A DNA stretch of 32,415 nucleotides, taken from positions 1-32,415 of IMG/VR virus record IMGVR_UViG_3300012936_000083. One strand, 5' to 3'. The stretch comes from a virus. Position numbers and translations under genes: made by a program. Under the pieces are notes generated by a model that was given only the letters and a program-made list of their open reading frames with translations, had not been told where the DNA came from and did no database searches. Positions within the stretch are counted from its first letter, which is position 1. Every line of letters starts with the position of its first letter. This document shows, piece after piece, positions 27,073 to 31,993 of this stretch.

Positions 27073-27225
27073 TCAGACGCCAGGGCAACCTGGGTCGTAA
27101 CCACTTTGCCGATTGTCTGCCTGATTCTCGATCAGTTGGATGCCAGCATGGACGCCTTCCCTAAGGTAGTCTGCGAATCCGATGCCGACAGCAACGGCGA
27201 GGGCGATGGAGAAAAATTGTTTCAT
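27073..27225 (-). CDS. 50-residue membrane-anchored small protein
   Basis: Translation from ATG 27225 gives MKQFFSIALAVAVGIGFADY followed by a soluble tail ending GYDPGCPGV. Residues 4-18 form a hydrophobic segment that could be a signal peptide or a short membrane anchor. The start lies seven bases after the stop of the upstream gene, so they are probably co-transcribed. No Shine-Dalgarno is obvious. Host-membrane takeover proteins often look like this, but nothing identifies a function. Confidence 0.6.
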   Translation of the reverse strand: MKQFFSIALAVAVGIGFADYLREGVHAGIQLIENQADNRQSGYDPGCPGV

Positions 27226-27232
27226 GGTAGGA

Positions 27233-27436
27233 TCAGTGACGGTCTGAGATGTTCCAGGTTCCCCAGTTATCGTAACGGGGGGCAGGGATGCGTCCTTCTC
27301 GGATCGCTTTCCTCTGTGCTGCTTCTCTAAGCATCTCTGCTTTGATGGATGCCATCGCTGCTTGCATGACTGGTGAGGGGTTCTCGCTATGAAGGAAGAT
27401 CCCGTCTTCTGATTTGATGAGAGGTGTTTTGTTCAT
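27233..27436 (-). CDS. Small unknown protein in early-gene cluster
   Basis: The product is 67 residues (MNKTPLIKSEDGIFLHS), with a central helix (MQAAMASIKAEMLREAAQRK) and the end WGTWNISDRH. The -10 TATAAT ends only six bases before the ATG, which would make the message leaderless or nearly so if that promoter is used. An AAGGAC sits immediately before the ATG but is too close to act as a normal ribosome site. No family recognised. Confidence 0.65.
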   Translation of the reverse strand: MNKTPLIKSEDGIFLHSENPSPVMQAAMASIKAEMLREAAQRKAIREGRIPAPRYDNWGTWNISDRH

Positions 27437-27487
27437 GTCCTTATTATAGACACAGGGGAGAGCAGATCGCCTCCCCTAGTGGACAGA
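27437..27487 (-). promoter_or_regulatory. PeSL-like cassette with near-leaderless start
   Basis: After the DUF7249-like stop comes CTGTCCACTAG, then a perfect 7-bp stem AGGGGAG/CTCCCCT (27454-27477), TGTGTC and TATAAT (27443-27448). The ATG follows six bases after the -10. Confidence 0.7.
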
Positions 27488-27751
27488 TCAACCGTTGTCA
27501 CACAGTTCTTCGAGCATCTCATCCATCTCATCGGTGTCGATGCGTCCATCCATCCAACGGACACCATCAGGGGTCATCTGCCCGAAGTTCACCTCAAGGG
27601 CAGGGATCAGGTGGTCGTAACCGCTGTGACCTTTGATGCGAGCGAGACGGTACATCGCCTCATCGTTGTTGATCCACAGGGACACGTTCCAGGTCTCATA
27701 GTTTGCCCAACCGTTGAAGGTCGTGTCGGCGGTCATGGTTGAAGCGGTCAT
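27488..27751 (-). CDS. DUF7249-like small protein
   Basis: The product is 87 residues. The signature NGWANYETWNVSLWINNDEA is characteristic of a small family widespread in phages and some bacteria (I recall it as DUF7249). The acidic C-terminus (DTDEMDEMLEELCDNG) may be flexible. The start follows a leader AGTTCAAACAAACACATG and a TATACT, the cluster's standard arrangement. Function is unknown. Confidence 0.78.
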   Translation of the reverse strand: MTASTMTADTTFNGWANYETWNVSLWINNDEAMYRLARIKGHSGYDHLIPALEVNFGQMTPDGVRWMDGRIDTDEMDEMLEELCDNG

Positions 27752-27820
27752 GTGTTTGTTTGAACTGATGTCAGTATAGAGGATGAATGGGGGCGATTGT
27801 GCCCCCTAGTGGACAGTGCG
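27752..27820 (-). promoter_or_regulatory. PeSL-like cassette
   Basis: After the stop comes GCACTGTCCACTAG, a 6-bp GGGGGC/GCCCCC stem with ACAATC loop (27789-27806), TATACT (27773-27778) and leader AGTTCAAACAAACACATG for the DUF7249-like gene. Confidence 0.72.
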
Positions 27821-28021
27821 TCAACTGAACACCATCTCAGCGATTCCCTCTACGGGGTCGCCATACTCCATCACGGTGTGACCCAACCAGTCTTCACACC
27901 AAGCATAGGAACCGCTCTCATTGTGCATGGAGTATAATACGTCACATGCATTGTCCATGCCCATGACATACTCCCGCTCATCCAACTTAGGGCAGCAGAC
28001 GAGGTATTGACCAGTGATCAT
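27821..28021 (-). CDS. Small unknown protein in early-gene cluster
   Basis: The product is 66 residues from ATG 28021. An in-frame start at 28045 exists, but that ATG is the end of the -10 (TATAATG) and would not be transcribed. The chosen start follows the leader AGTTCAAACAAACACG. The sequence (MITGQYLVCCPKLDEREYVM; AWCEDWLGHTVMEYGD) is acidic with four Cys. No family recognised. Confidence 0.68.
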   Translation of the reverse strand: MITGQYLVCCPKLDEREYVMGMDNACDVLYSMHNESGSYAWCEDWLGHTVMEYGDPVEGIAEMVFS

Positions 28022-28087
28022 CGTGTTTGTTTGAACTGAAGTCATTATAGACACAGGGGGTGGCAGAATGCGACCGATGCTGTGCCA
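28022..28087 (-). promoter_or_regulatory. PeSL-like cassette
   Basis: A 6-bp GTGGCA/TGCCAC stem (28060-28088, including the previous stop codon region) is followed by TGTGTCTATAAT (28044-28049) and leader AGTTCAAACAAACACG before the 66-residue gene. Confidence 0.7.
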
Positions 28088-28291
28088 CTAGGTGGACTGG
28101 TCTAAGAGGTCTGGATAATACTCTTCAACTTGCTCTATCATTTCATCGACCGAATACTTATCAAACTCAACGTCCATATAATCATAAAGAATCGCCATCA
28201 TATCTTTGATGTCCATGTCATCCAAGACCCTGTTAATGTAGTCTGCTTGGAGTTGATCGCGGTCGATGATGTTTTCAGTGGTCATGATCAT
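28088..28291 (-). CDS. Small acidic protein
   Basis: The product is 67 residues, strongly acidic and helical (MDIKDMMAILYDYMDVEFDK; MIEQVEEYYPDLLDQ). The ATG overlaps the previous stop (ATGA), which supports start 28291; an ATG two codons later is possible. It belongs to a run of three overlapping small acidic genes. Similar small acidic proteins are frequent in cyanophage accessory regions; no function is known. Confidence 0.7.
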   Translation of the reverse strand: MIMTTENIIDRDQLQADYINRVLDDMDIKDMMAILYDYMDVEFDKYSVDEMIEQVEEYYPDLLDQST

Positions 28292-28458
28292 TCAGCAGGA
28301 AAGTTTTTGCAGACAGCATCACACAGAGTCTTGATTAAATCCTCCATGTCGTCTTCACTAATGCGGGGGACAATGTTGCAGGCAAACTCTTCAACAATGC
28401 CGTCAATATCCCACATCAATTGTTCACGTTGCATGAGCATTTCGAGTCGATTAGTCAT
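28288..28458 (-). CDS. 56-residue unknown protein
   Basis: Translation gives MTNRLEMLMQREQLMWDIDG and ends LCDAVCKNFPAE. It is helical and acidic, with three Cys. The start overlaps the preceding gene by eight bases (ATGACTAA) and the stop overlaps the following start by ATGA, so it is coupled on both sides. I do not recognise a family. The tight overlap on both ends is the main support. Confidence 0.62.
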   Translation of the reverse strand: MTNRLEMLMQREQLMWDIDGIVEEFACNIVPRISEDDMEDLIKTLCDAVCKNFPAE

Positions 28459-28573
28459 CAAGAAGTGGATCCTCTTTTTCGATGTCTTGTTGCATGTCTG
28501 GGGGCATCAATTCTCGATCGTCAATATCAAGATCGAAGATCTCCCCAGGCATGTCTTGAATCTCATCCCACAT
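28451..28573 (-). CDS. 40-residue acidic protein
   Basis: Translation gives MWDEIQDMPGEIFDLDIDDR and ends KEDPLLDD. It is the first gene after a TATAAT at 28597 and a leader related to the cluster motif (AGGTTCAGTTCAGACAAC). The stop overlaps the next ATG. Almost a quarter of residues are Asp or Glu. Function unknown. Confidence 0.6.
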   Translation of the reverse strand: MWDEIQDMPGEIFDLDIDDRELMPPDMQQDIEKEDPLLDD

Positions 28574-28608
28574 AGGCGGTTGTCTGAACTGAACCTATTA
28601 TAAACACA
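28574..28608 (-). promoter_or_regulatory. Early-type promoter and leader, no stem-loop
   Basis: TGTGTTTATAAT (-10 at 28597-28602) follows a TAG stop directly, then leader AGGTTCAGTTCAGACAAC and the ATG of the 40-residue gene. Same -10 and leader as the PeSL-like gaps but without the hairpin. Confidence 0.6.
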
Positions 28609-28818
28609 CTAGTTCCAACCCGTCGCCTCATCAGGGACAGTTCCCGAACTGGACGAGCGAAGCGGCTGAATCAGTTTGTATAAGATAGACTGTGCAATAT
28701 TCCACGAGGATGAATCAAACACCCCAGCATTCTCTTCAATGAGATCAATCATGAGATCAATTTCATCCTCTAGGAATTCAGTCTCGACAGTGTAATCAGT
28801 GTTGAGTAGTGTAGTCAA
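28609..28818 (-). CDS. Small unknown protein, start uncertain
   Basis: The frame is open from a TTG at 28818 (69 residues) and overlaps the upstream gene by 23 bases. The next in-frame ATG is 22 codons further in and would give about 47 residues. The sequence is helical (LEDEIDLMIDLIEENAGVFD; SWNIAQSILYKLIQ). No strong ribosome site for either start. Stop is TAG in a stretch that runs into the next promoter. Confidence 0.55.
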   Translation of the reverse strand: MTTLLNTDYTVETEFLEDEIDLMIDLIEENAGVFDSSSWNIAQSILYKLIQPLRSSSSGTVPDEATGWN

Positions 28819-28936
28819 TTTCAGTGATAATAGAGGTCAGATCGTCAAACAATTCAGTTGTAGTTGTTTGACCTAATGATAATAACTCTTCTAGAGTTTG
28901 TTCTTCGATTTCTTGTAACCACTCTTGTTTAGTCAT
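28796..28936 (-). CDS. 46-residue unknown protein
   Basis: Translation gives MTKQEWLQEIEEQTLEELLS and ends ITEIDYTTQH. A good ribosome site (GAGG, 8 bases before ATG) decides the start. Just upstream is a 10-bp inverted repeat around a TATAAT, which suggests regulated expression. Composition is more AT-rich than the genes downstream. No family recognised. Confidence 0.68.
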   Translation of the reverse strand: MTKQEWLQEIEEQTLEELLSLGQTTTTELFDDLTSIITEIDYTTQH

Positions 28937-28943
28937 TAGAAAC

Positions 28944-28979
28944 CTCTTATATGGTATTACTAATTATATCATATAAGAG
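28944..28979 (-). promoter_or_regulatory. Operator-like inverted repeat around a TATAAT
   Basis: Perfect 10-bp arms CTCTTATATG and CATATAAGAG are separated by 16 bases; the spacer contains TATAAT (28963-28968), and the near arm abuts the GAGG ribosome site of the 46-residue gene. Spacing between arm centres is 26 bp. It could bind a dimeric regulator on DNA or, if transcription starts further upstream, fold to hide the ribosome site. Confidence 0.6.
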
Positions 28980-29001
28980 ATTAATATTATTAAAATTTAA
29001 A

Positions 29002-29048
29002 AAACAAAAAAATCCAACTTTTACAACTTAATGAAAAAGATGGATTTT
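29002..29048 (-). terminator. Terminator after the 113-residue gene
   Basis: Stem AAAATCCA/TGGATTTT extended by a TTTTT/AAAAG stretch, followed on the minus strand by TTT-G-TTTTTT. It lies about 50 bases after the stop and separates this gene from the 46-residue gene. Confidence 0.7.
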
Positions 29049-29051
29049 AAA

Positions 29052-29092
29052 GGGGGCGCAGTTTCTAAAATACTGATCTTTTGTATTCCCCC
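29052..29092 (-). other. GGGGG/CCCCC stem-loop
   Basis: Eight bases after the stop of the 113-residue gene. Outer stem of 5 G-C pairs, with an inner AATAC/GTATT pairing possible. With the terminator at 29002 it makes a tandem pair; a 3'-end stabiliser or a second terminator is possible. Confidence 0.5.
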
Positions 29093-29099
29093 AGATAAC

Positions 29100-29441
29100 T
29101 CAGGCGAAGACGTAACCAGACTGAAAATCTTCGGTCTTGTACACATTCTGACCGTTAACTGCACCTACGAACTTGCGAACGTACCATGCAAAGTCTTTCT
29201 GGAAAACACCCTCACCAGCAATGCAGAACTCAGAGCAGAGTGCATTGAGACGTGATTTGGTGGTGTTGGACTGCCACCCACCATCAAAGATGGTCATGGT
29301 GGTGTCATCAACCATAGCAATTTTGTTGCCGTGCAGGTAGACAGTGGACACACCGTCATTGGTAACAACCTGAGTGTTACCCGAAGACCAGTTTTTGTCT
29401 GCCTTGATAGCAGCGTTCATCTGGGATTCGATCTTACGCAT
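29100..29441 (-). CDS. Conserved-looking phage protein with TTKSRLNAL motif
   Basis: The product is 113 residues from ATG 29441, chosen because the leader GTCAAACAAACACAGC and a TATAAG -10 lie just upstream; the longer 126-residue frame would start inside the promoter. The sequence (KNWSSGNTQVVTNDGVSTVY; SNTTKSRLNALCSEFC) resembles small phage proteins with a beta-rich N-terminus that I have seen across cyanophages. No function established. Two hairpins follow its stop. Confidence 0.75.
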   Translation of the reverse strand: MRKIESQMNAAIKADKNWSSGNTQVVTNDGVSTVYLHGNKIAMVDDTTMTIFDGGWQSNTTKSRLNALCSEFCIAGEGVFQKDFAWYVRKFVGAVNGQNVYKTEDFQSGYVFA

Positions 29442-29529
29442 TTGGTGCTGTGTTTGTTTGACTCTTATAGTATGCCCCACCTGCAGACCAATTGCAAGTG
29501 GGGTGGTGCCACTACCTGAACTGGCACGC
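29442..29529 (-). promoter_or_regulatory. PeSL-like cassette with two stem-loops
   Basis: Two hairpins: GTGCCA/TGGCAC (29506-29527) and CCCCAC/GTGGGG with an inner TGCA/TGCA pairing (29475-29503). A CATACTATAAG -10 region (29464-29474) and the leader GTCAAACAAACACAGC follow, before the 113-residue gene. Confidence 0.7.
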
Positions 29530-29688
29530 TTACTGGTCCTGTTGGTCGTATTCTGTGTAGTCTTTGAACTTACGTACTGATTTCTTACGCTGACGCCTAA
29601 TATTCTTTACTTCGTAACCATATGATTCTGCTTCGTCGATGTAGTCGTCTTGTTGGAATTCGTCGTTGTACTTGTAGCTCTTAGACAT
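29530..29688 (-). CDS. 52-residue Tyr/Asp-rich protein
   Basis: Translation gives MSKSYKYNDEFQQDDYIDEA and a basic centre (RRQRKKSVRKFKDY) ending YDQQDQ. It starts 35 bases after the stop of the KTSC-like gene. The split between acidic and basic halves is typical of small phage proteins that bind nucleic acid or partners, but nothing specific is recognised. A GTGCCA/TGGCAC stem-loop follows its stop. Confidence 0.65.
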   Translation of the reverse strand: MSKSYKYNDEFQQDDYIDEAESYGYEVKNIRRQRKKSVRKFKDYTEYDQQDQ

Positions 29689-29723
29689 GATTCAGAATTG
29701 ACTAGTGCAATATTTAGTAGAGG

Positions 29724-29966
29724 TCAGATATCCTTGATAGTAATAGCTTTATCCTTGATTTGTTGGTTAATATACCTTCCCAAGGACTTTTCAGGGTCAT
29801 TTACTATTTTTTTGATGTTATTAGTAAATTCTTCAACATTTTCACAGTTATACTCATATTCTTTAGGGTTTTTACTCTGAAAAGTGATGAATACACTACT
29901 ATCTTCCACTTTTATGGATGAAATAGCAGATGAATTCAAGTTTTTGAAGCTAATCGCGGTCATCAT
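29724..29966 (-). CDS. KTSC-like small protein
   Basis: The product is 80 residues. The pattern SSAISSIKVEDSSVFITFQS, then KEYEYNCENVEEF, then a C-terminal helix ending GRYINQQIKD resembles the KTSC domain, a small beta-beta-alpha module found alone in phages and fused to nucleic-acid enzymes. The segment before YEYN lacks the usual Gly. Two ATG codons in a row open the gene; the first is at 29966. No Shine-Dalgarno is seen. The very AT-rich candidate origin lies directly upstream. Confidence 0.62.
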   Translation of the reverse strand: MMTAISFKNLNSSAISSIKVEDSSVFITFQSKNPKEYEYNCENVEEFTNNIKKIVNDPEKSLGRYINQQIKDKAITIKDI

Positions 29967-30004
29967 TGTGATTAAAGGTTAAAATTGAAAAAACTCATTT
30001 TTTT

Positions 30005-30054
30005 AAAAATCTCAAAAACTTAAAATTCTGTTTTTTTGACTTTTTGAGATTTTT
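30005..30054. repeat. 14-bp perfect inverted repeat in AT-rich DNA
   Basis: Arms AAAAATCTCAAAAA and TTTTTGAGATTTTT with a 22-base spacer. On the plus strand it is followed by AGTTTTTT, like a terminator, but no plus-strand gene precedes it. It may also be the unwinding or protein-binding part of the candidate origin. Confidence 0.7.
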
Positions 30055-30065
30055 AGTTTTTTGAG

Positions 30066-30087
30066 TTTTCCACAGGGGTGTGGAAAA
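30066..30087. repeat. Inverted pair of TTTTCCACA boxes
   Basis: TTTTCCACA, four G, then TGTGGAAAA: a perfect 9-bp inverted pair with a 4-base centre. Either two head-to-head DnaA boxes or a hairpin in RNA. Confidence 0.75.
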
Positions 30088-30150
30088 GTAAAGAGGGTGG
30101 CGGGCAGCAGTTTGTCGCTGCCTCTTACTGTTTGCCCCCTCGATGTCCTT

Positions 30151-30156
30151 AGTATA
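30151..30156 (-). promoter_or_regulatory. Promoter-like TATACT without a gene
   Basis: The minus strand reads TATACTAAGGACATC. The region is nearly identical to TATAATAAGGACATG before the 67-residue gene (13 of 14 bases over the shared part), but the start ATG is ATC here. Its transcript would cross the inverted DnaA-like boxes and the AT-rich stretch. Confidence 0.5.
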
Positions 30157-30266
30157 AGGCTTGGCGGCAGGTCTGGGAGGGATCTGTGTGCCACTTCGAG
30201 AACTGGACGACTTCGACTTGACTTTCGATGGGTCGCGTGCTAAGCCAACGTCTCCAGAGTACCTTT

Positions 30267-30297
30267 AGAGCTCCTTCACAGTATCTACAGAGCTCCT
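30267..30297. repeat. 9-bp direct repeat AGAGCTCCT, two copies
   Basis: Copies at 30267-30275 and 30289-30297, 22 bp apart, about two helical turns. A degenerate third copy (CAGAGTACCTT) lies just upstream. Iteron-like, within the candidate origin. Confidence 0.55.
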
Positions 30298-30404
30298 ATA
30301 CCTATTTTTTTAAACATTTTAAAAGTTTTCCACAGGTTTTTCCACAGGTGCTCAGATCCATTGCTATCACTGACGCGGAGAACGGTGTATCCCCCCTCGG
30401 TGAA

Positions 30405-30740
30405 CTACCTATTCAATAGAATCTTCTTTCTAATTAAAATGTTTCTAATTGGGTACTTCCTGGGGTCCATTCCACCCTTCATCCTATTACATTTCTTACA
30501 ACACAACGTGATATTCTTTGGTTCTAATCTCCATTCCCAATGTGAGTGCAATGGAAAGATATGATCTAATGCTGGACCATTATCTTCACAACCATAGTTC
30601 AACAGGGTATCACAATAGGTACAATAAAGTATTGGATCTCCCCATGTAGATTCAAACACTTGTCTCCAGTATTCTCTTCTAAATTGATACCAATCACCAG
30701 AGTCATAGAACTCATCACGTTGCTGTTGAGTAGACTTCAT
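30405..30740 (-). CDS. HNH endonuclease
   Basis: The product is 111 residues. It has a CxxC pair (C40, C43), the HNH core ALDHIFPLHSHWEW with D59-H60, N76 in LEPKNITLCCKKCN, a second CxxC (C81, C84) and the closing N-R-x-K-G. This is a complete zinc-bound HNH module with little else, as in free-standing phage homing-like endonucleases. It is the last gene of its operon and abuts the candidate origin. Stop is TAG. Confidence 0.88.
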   Translation of the reverse strand: MKSTQQQRDEFYDSGDWYQFRREYWRQVFESTWGDPILYCTYCDTLLNYGCEDNGPALDHIFPLHSHWEWRLEPKNITLCCKKCNRMKGGMDPRKYPIRNILIRKKILLNR

Positions 30741-30752
30741 GATACTTTCTTG

Positions 30753-30926
30753 TTAGTTCAAATGTTGGGAGGAGTTCTCCTTTGTCGGTACATAGAATTG
30801 AGAATAGAAATAGAGAAAAGATGATAAAGACTTCTTTACCTCTAGAGACTTGCATACTTCCAACCATGATTGGTACTCAGTTTCCAGATCTTTCCCTAAT
30901 GTAATCGTGATTTCTTTTTGGTTCAT
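30753..30926 (-). CDS. 57-residue unknown protein
   Basis: Translation gives MNQKEITITLGKDLETEYQS, then a helical part (WLEVCKSLEVKKSLSSFLYF) and a polar end. The start shares one base with the previous stop (TGATG), so it is coupled. The N-terminal beta strand followed by helices could be a ribbon-helix-helix-like DNA-binding fold, but that is only a visual impression. No family recognised. Confidence 0.65.
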   Translation of the reverse strand: MNQKEITITLGKDLETEYQSWLEVCKSLEVKKSLSSFLYFYSQFYVPTKENSSQHLN

Positions 30927-31255
30927 CATGCAATCGGTTGAGCATTTCTTGTTGTAGGTGCAGTGTCGGATGCATTGCTTTGGTCAATGGAGTCATGGTT
31001 AGATCCTCCATTGTTAAATCTGTTCGTACTTTCTTCCAACCCATGATGAATAGTAGGACGTGTGGCGATGTAGATTAGTTCATGATAACGTTGTGCATAA
31101 CATAGAATGCATACGTGATCGAACTTATGAGGGGAGAGATTGTCTGCTTTGGGTTTAGTTCCTATCTCAATAGTGATATAGTCATCACAGACGAAATAGA
31201 CCCATCCCTTGAGATCATTCCAGATTACATAATCATTGACCTGTGGTTGGTACAT
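30926..31255 (-). CDS. Conserved-looking cyanophage hypothetical protein
   Basis: The product is 109 residues. The N-terminal half (VNDYVIWNDLKGWVYFVCDD, then YITIEIGTKPK, then HVCILCYAQRYHELIYIA) looks like a small SH3-like beta barrel and resembles a hypothetical protein I recall in T4-like cyanophages. The last 40 residues are polar and probably disordered (Asn/Ser/Thr-rich). It overlaps the upstream gene by 23 bases. Function is unknown. Confidence 0.75.
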   Translation of the reverse strand: MYQPQVNDYVIWNDLKGWVYFVCDDYITIEIGTKPKADNLSPHKFDHVCILCYAQRYHELIYIATRPTIHHGLEESTNRFNNGGSNHDSIDQSNASDTAPTTRNAQPIA

Positions 31256-31427
31256 GGTTAGTATAGGTCAATGGTAGGAGTTTACTGATGATAGTGTGCA
31301 GGTTAGCATACTGTCCACTGTAGTCTAGACTATCGTCATCTAGATGATATTGATAGTGTTTGAGTGCTTTGATTGTGAGTTCAATGTCCTTTTTATCGAA
31401 CTGTTCTTTGAGTGCGAATTGGTCCAT
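31233..31427 (-). CDS. Small helical protein, unknown
   Basis: I choose ATG 31427 (64 residues, MDQFALKEQFDKKDIELTIK), which gives the smallest overlap with the preceding gene; an ATG at 31439 is also in frame. The sequence is helical (ALKHYQYHLDDDSLDYSGQY), ending LPLTYTNHVPTTGQ. It overlaps both neighbours, in line with a coupled operon. No family recognised. Confidence 0.68.
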   Translation of the reverse strand: MDQFALKEQFDKKDIELTIKALKHYQYHLDDDSLDYSGQYANLHTIISKLLPLTYTNHVPTTGQ

Positions 31428-31629
31428 CAAGAGGGTCATCAATAGGTACAGAGATGTAGCATTGCAGTTTATAATCTCGTGGTTTAAGTTTTTGTGCTAA
31501 GATTTGTTTCTTGGCGTGAGAATAGTCTTGAAACCAAGAGAGATTAAACTTTTTAGTACGTGGTTCTAATCTCCATGGGAAGAGATTATGAGGAAATAGT
31601 TTAATGTCCTTTGAGCGTGTGAACTTAAT
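31393..31629 (-). CDS. Unknown protein with probable ATT start
   Basis: A convincing 78-residue protein (KFTRSKDIKLFPHNLFPWRL, then KFNLSWFQDYSHAKKQILAQ, then KLQCYISV) begins right after the AbrB-like stop, but its frame has no ATG, GTG or TTG there. The only near-cognate codon is ATT at 31629, five bases after the upstream stop; GGTG and AAGGA lie upstream. The same frame stays open to 31959, but that part runs across the AbrB-like gene and is a Ser/Thr/Lys-rich shadow. Alternatives are a frameshift product of the AbrB-like gene or a point change of ATG to ATT. Confidence 0.6.
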   Translation of the reverse strand: MKFTRSKDIKLFPHNLFPWRLEPRTKKFNLSWFQDYSHAKKQILAQKLKPRDYKLQCYISVPIDDPLDGPIRTQRTVR

Positions 31630-31633
31630 TTCT

Positions 31634-31993
31634 TCACCAGTGTCCTTCTTTTTCTGGCGAGAACCAGAAGTCTTCCCAGTCTTTTGTTGTTGCTTCTGTG
31701 ACGTAGTTGGTGGATTTTTCTTGGTAGGTTTCTTCGTTGAGCGTTTGGAGGTAGCTGTCTCTTGCTGAGATGAACTGGTCGTAGCGCTCGTCAAAGTCTC
31801 TAGGTTCTTCTTGAGACTGTTCTGCGTCTTTGATTTTGGTGATGACGATTTGCTTCGAGTCTGAGATTTGCCAGTCGAGCGTGTCGCCTTCATTCCAGTT
31901 GAGGATTTTGAGGACTTCCTCTGGGATGTTGATGTAGTAGTCGTTTTCGTCGGGGTCATTACTTAATTGAACTGTTGTGGTATAACGTATCAT
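31634..31993 (-). CDS. AbrB/MazE-like DNA-binding protein
   Basis: The product is 119 residues from ATG 31993, which overlaps the previous stop by ATGA; an upstream in-frame start is less likely. Residues 1-50 (YYINIPEEVLKILNWNEGDT, then LDWQISDSKQIVITKI) match the swapped-hairpin AbrB/SpoVT/MazE fold. The rest is acidic and helical (RDFDERYDQFISARDSYLQ). Such domains act as transcription regulators or antitoxins. No toxin gene is recognised next to it, so a regulator of this operon or of host genes is more likely. Confidence 0.72.
   Translation of the reverse strand: MIRYTTTVQLSNDPDENDYYINIPEEVLKILNWNEGDTLDWQISDSKQIVITKIKDAEQSQEEPRDFDERYDQFISARDSYLQTLNEETYQEKSTNYVTEATTKDWEDFWFSPEKEGHW

Larger units (their letters stand above)
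29985..30350. other. Candidate replication origin (DnaA-like boxes, AT-rich stretches)
   Basis: In this gene-free stretch the 9-mer TTTTCCACA occurs four times: an inverted pair at 30066-30074 (+) and 30079-30087 (-), and a direct pair at 30326-30334 and 30338-30346 (+). It matches the DnaA box described for cyanobacteria. Very AT-rich DNA adjoins both pairs (29985-30060 and 30303-30325). A promoter (30151) points leftward through the first pair into the AT-rich stretch. T4 origins combine a promoter-primed RNA with an unwinding element; DnaA boxes are not part of T4 origins. Origin function is inference. Confidence 0.5.

Noticed and set aside
28130-28603. 157-residue plus-strand frame
   Set aside because: Covers three coupled minus-strand genes with matching overlaps; no ribosome site or family pattern.
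26188-29529. Recurring stem-loops as a CRISPR array
   Set aside because: Units are not identical, spacing is gene-length and each unit has promoter features.
30012-30194. 60-residue minus-strand frame in the candidate origin
   Set aside because: Runs through inverted repeats and poly-A/T; residues reflect the repeats and no start signal is present.
31630-31959. Ser/Thr/Lys-rich extension upstream of the 78-residue protein
   Set aside because: It lies across the AbrB-like gene in another frame; its composition is that of a shadow frame.
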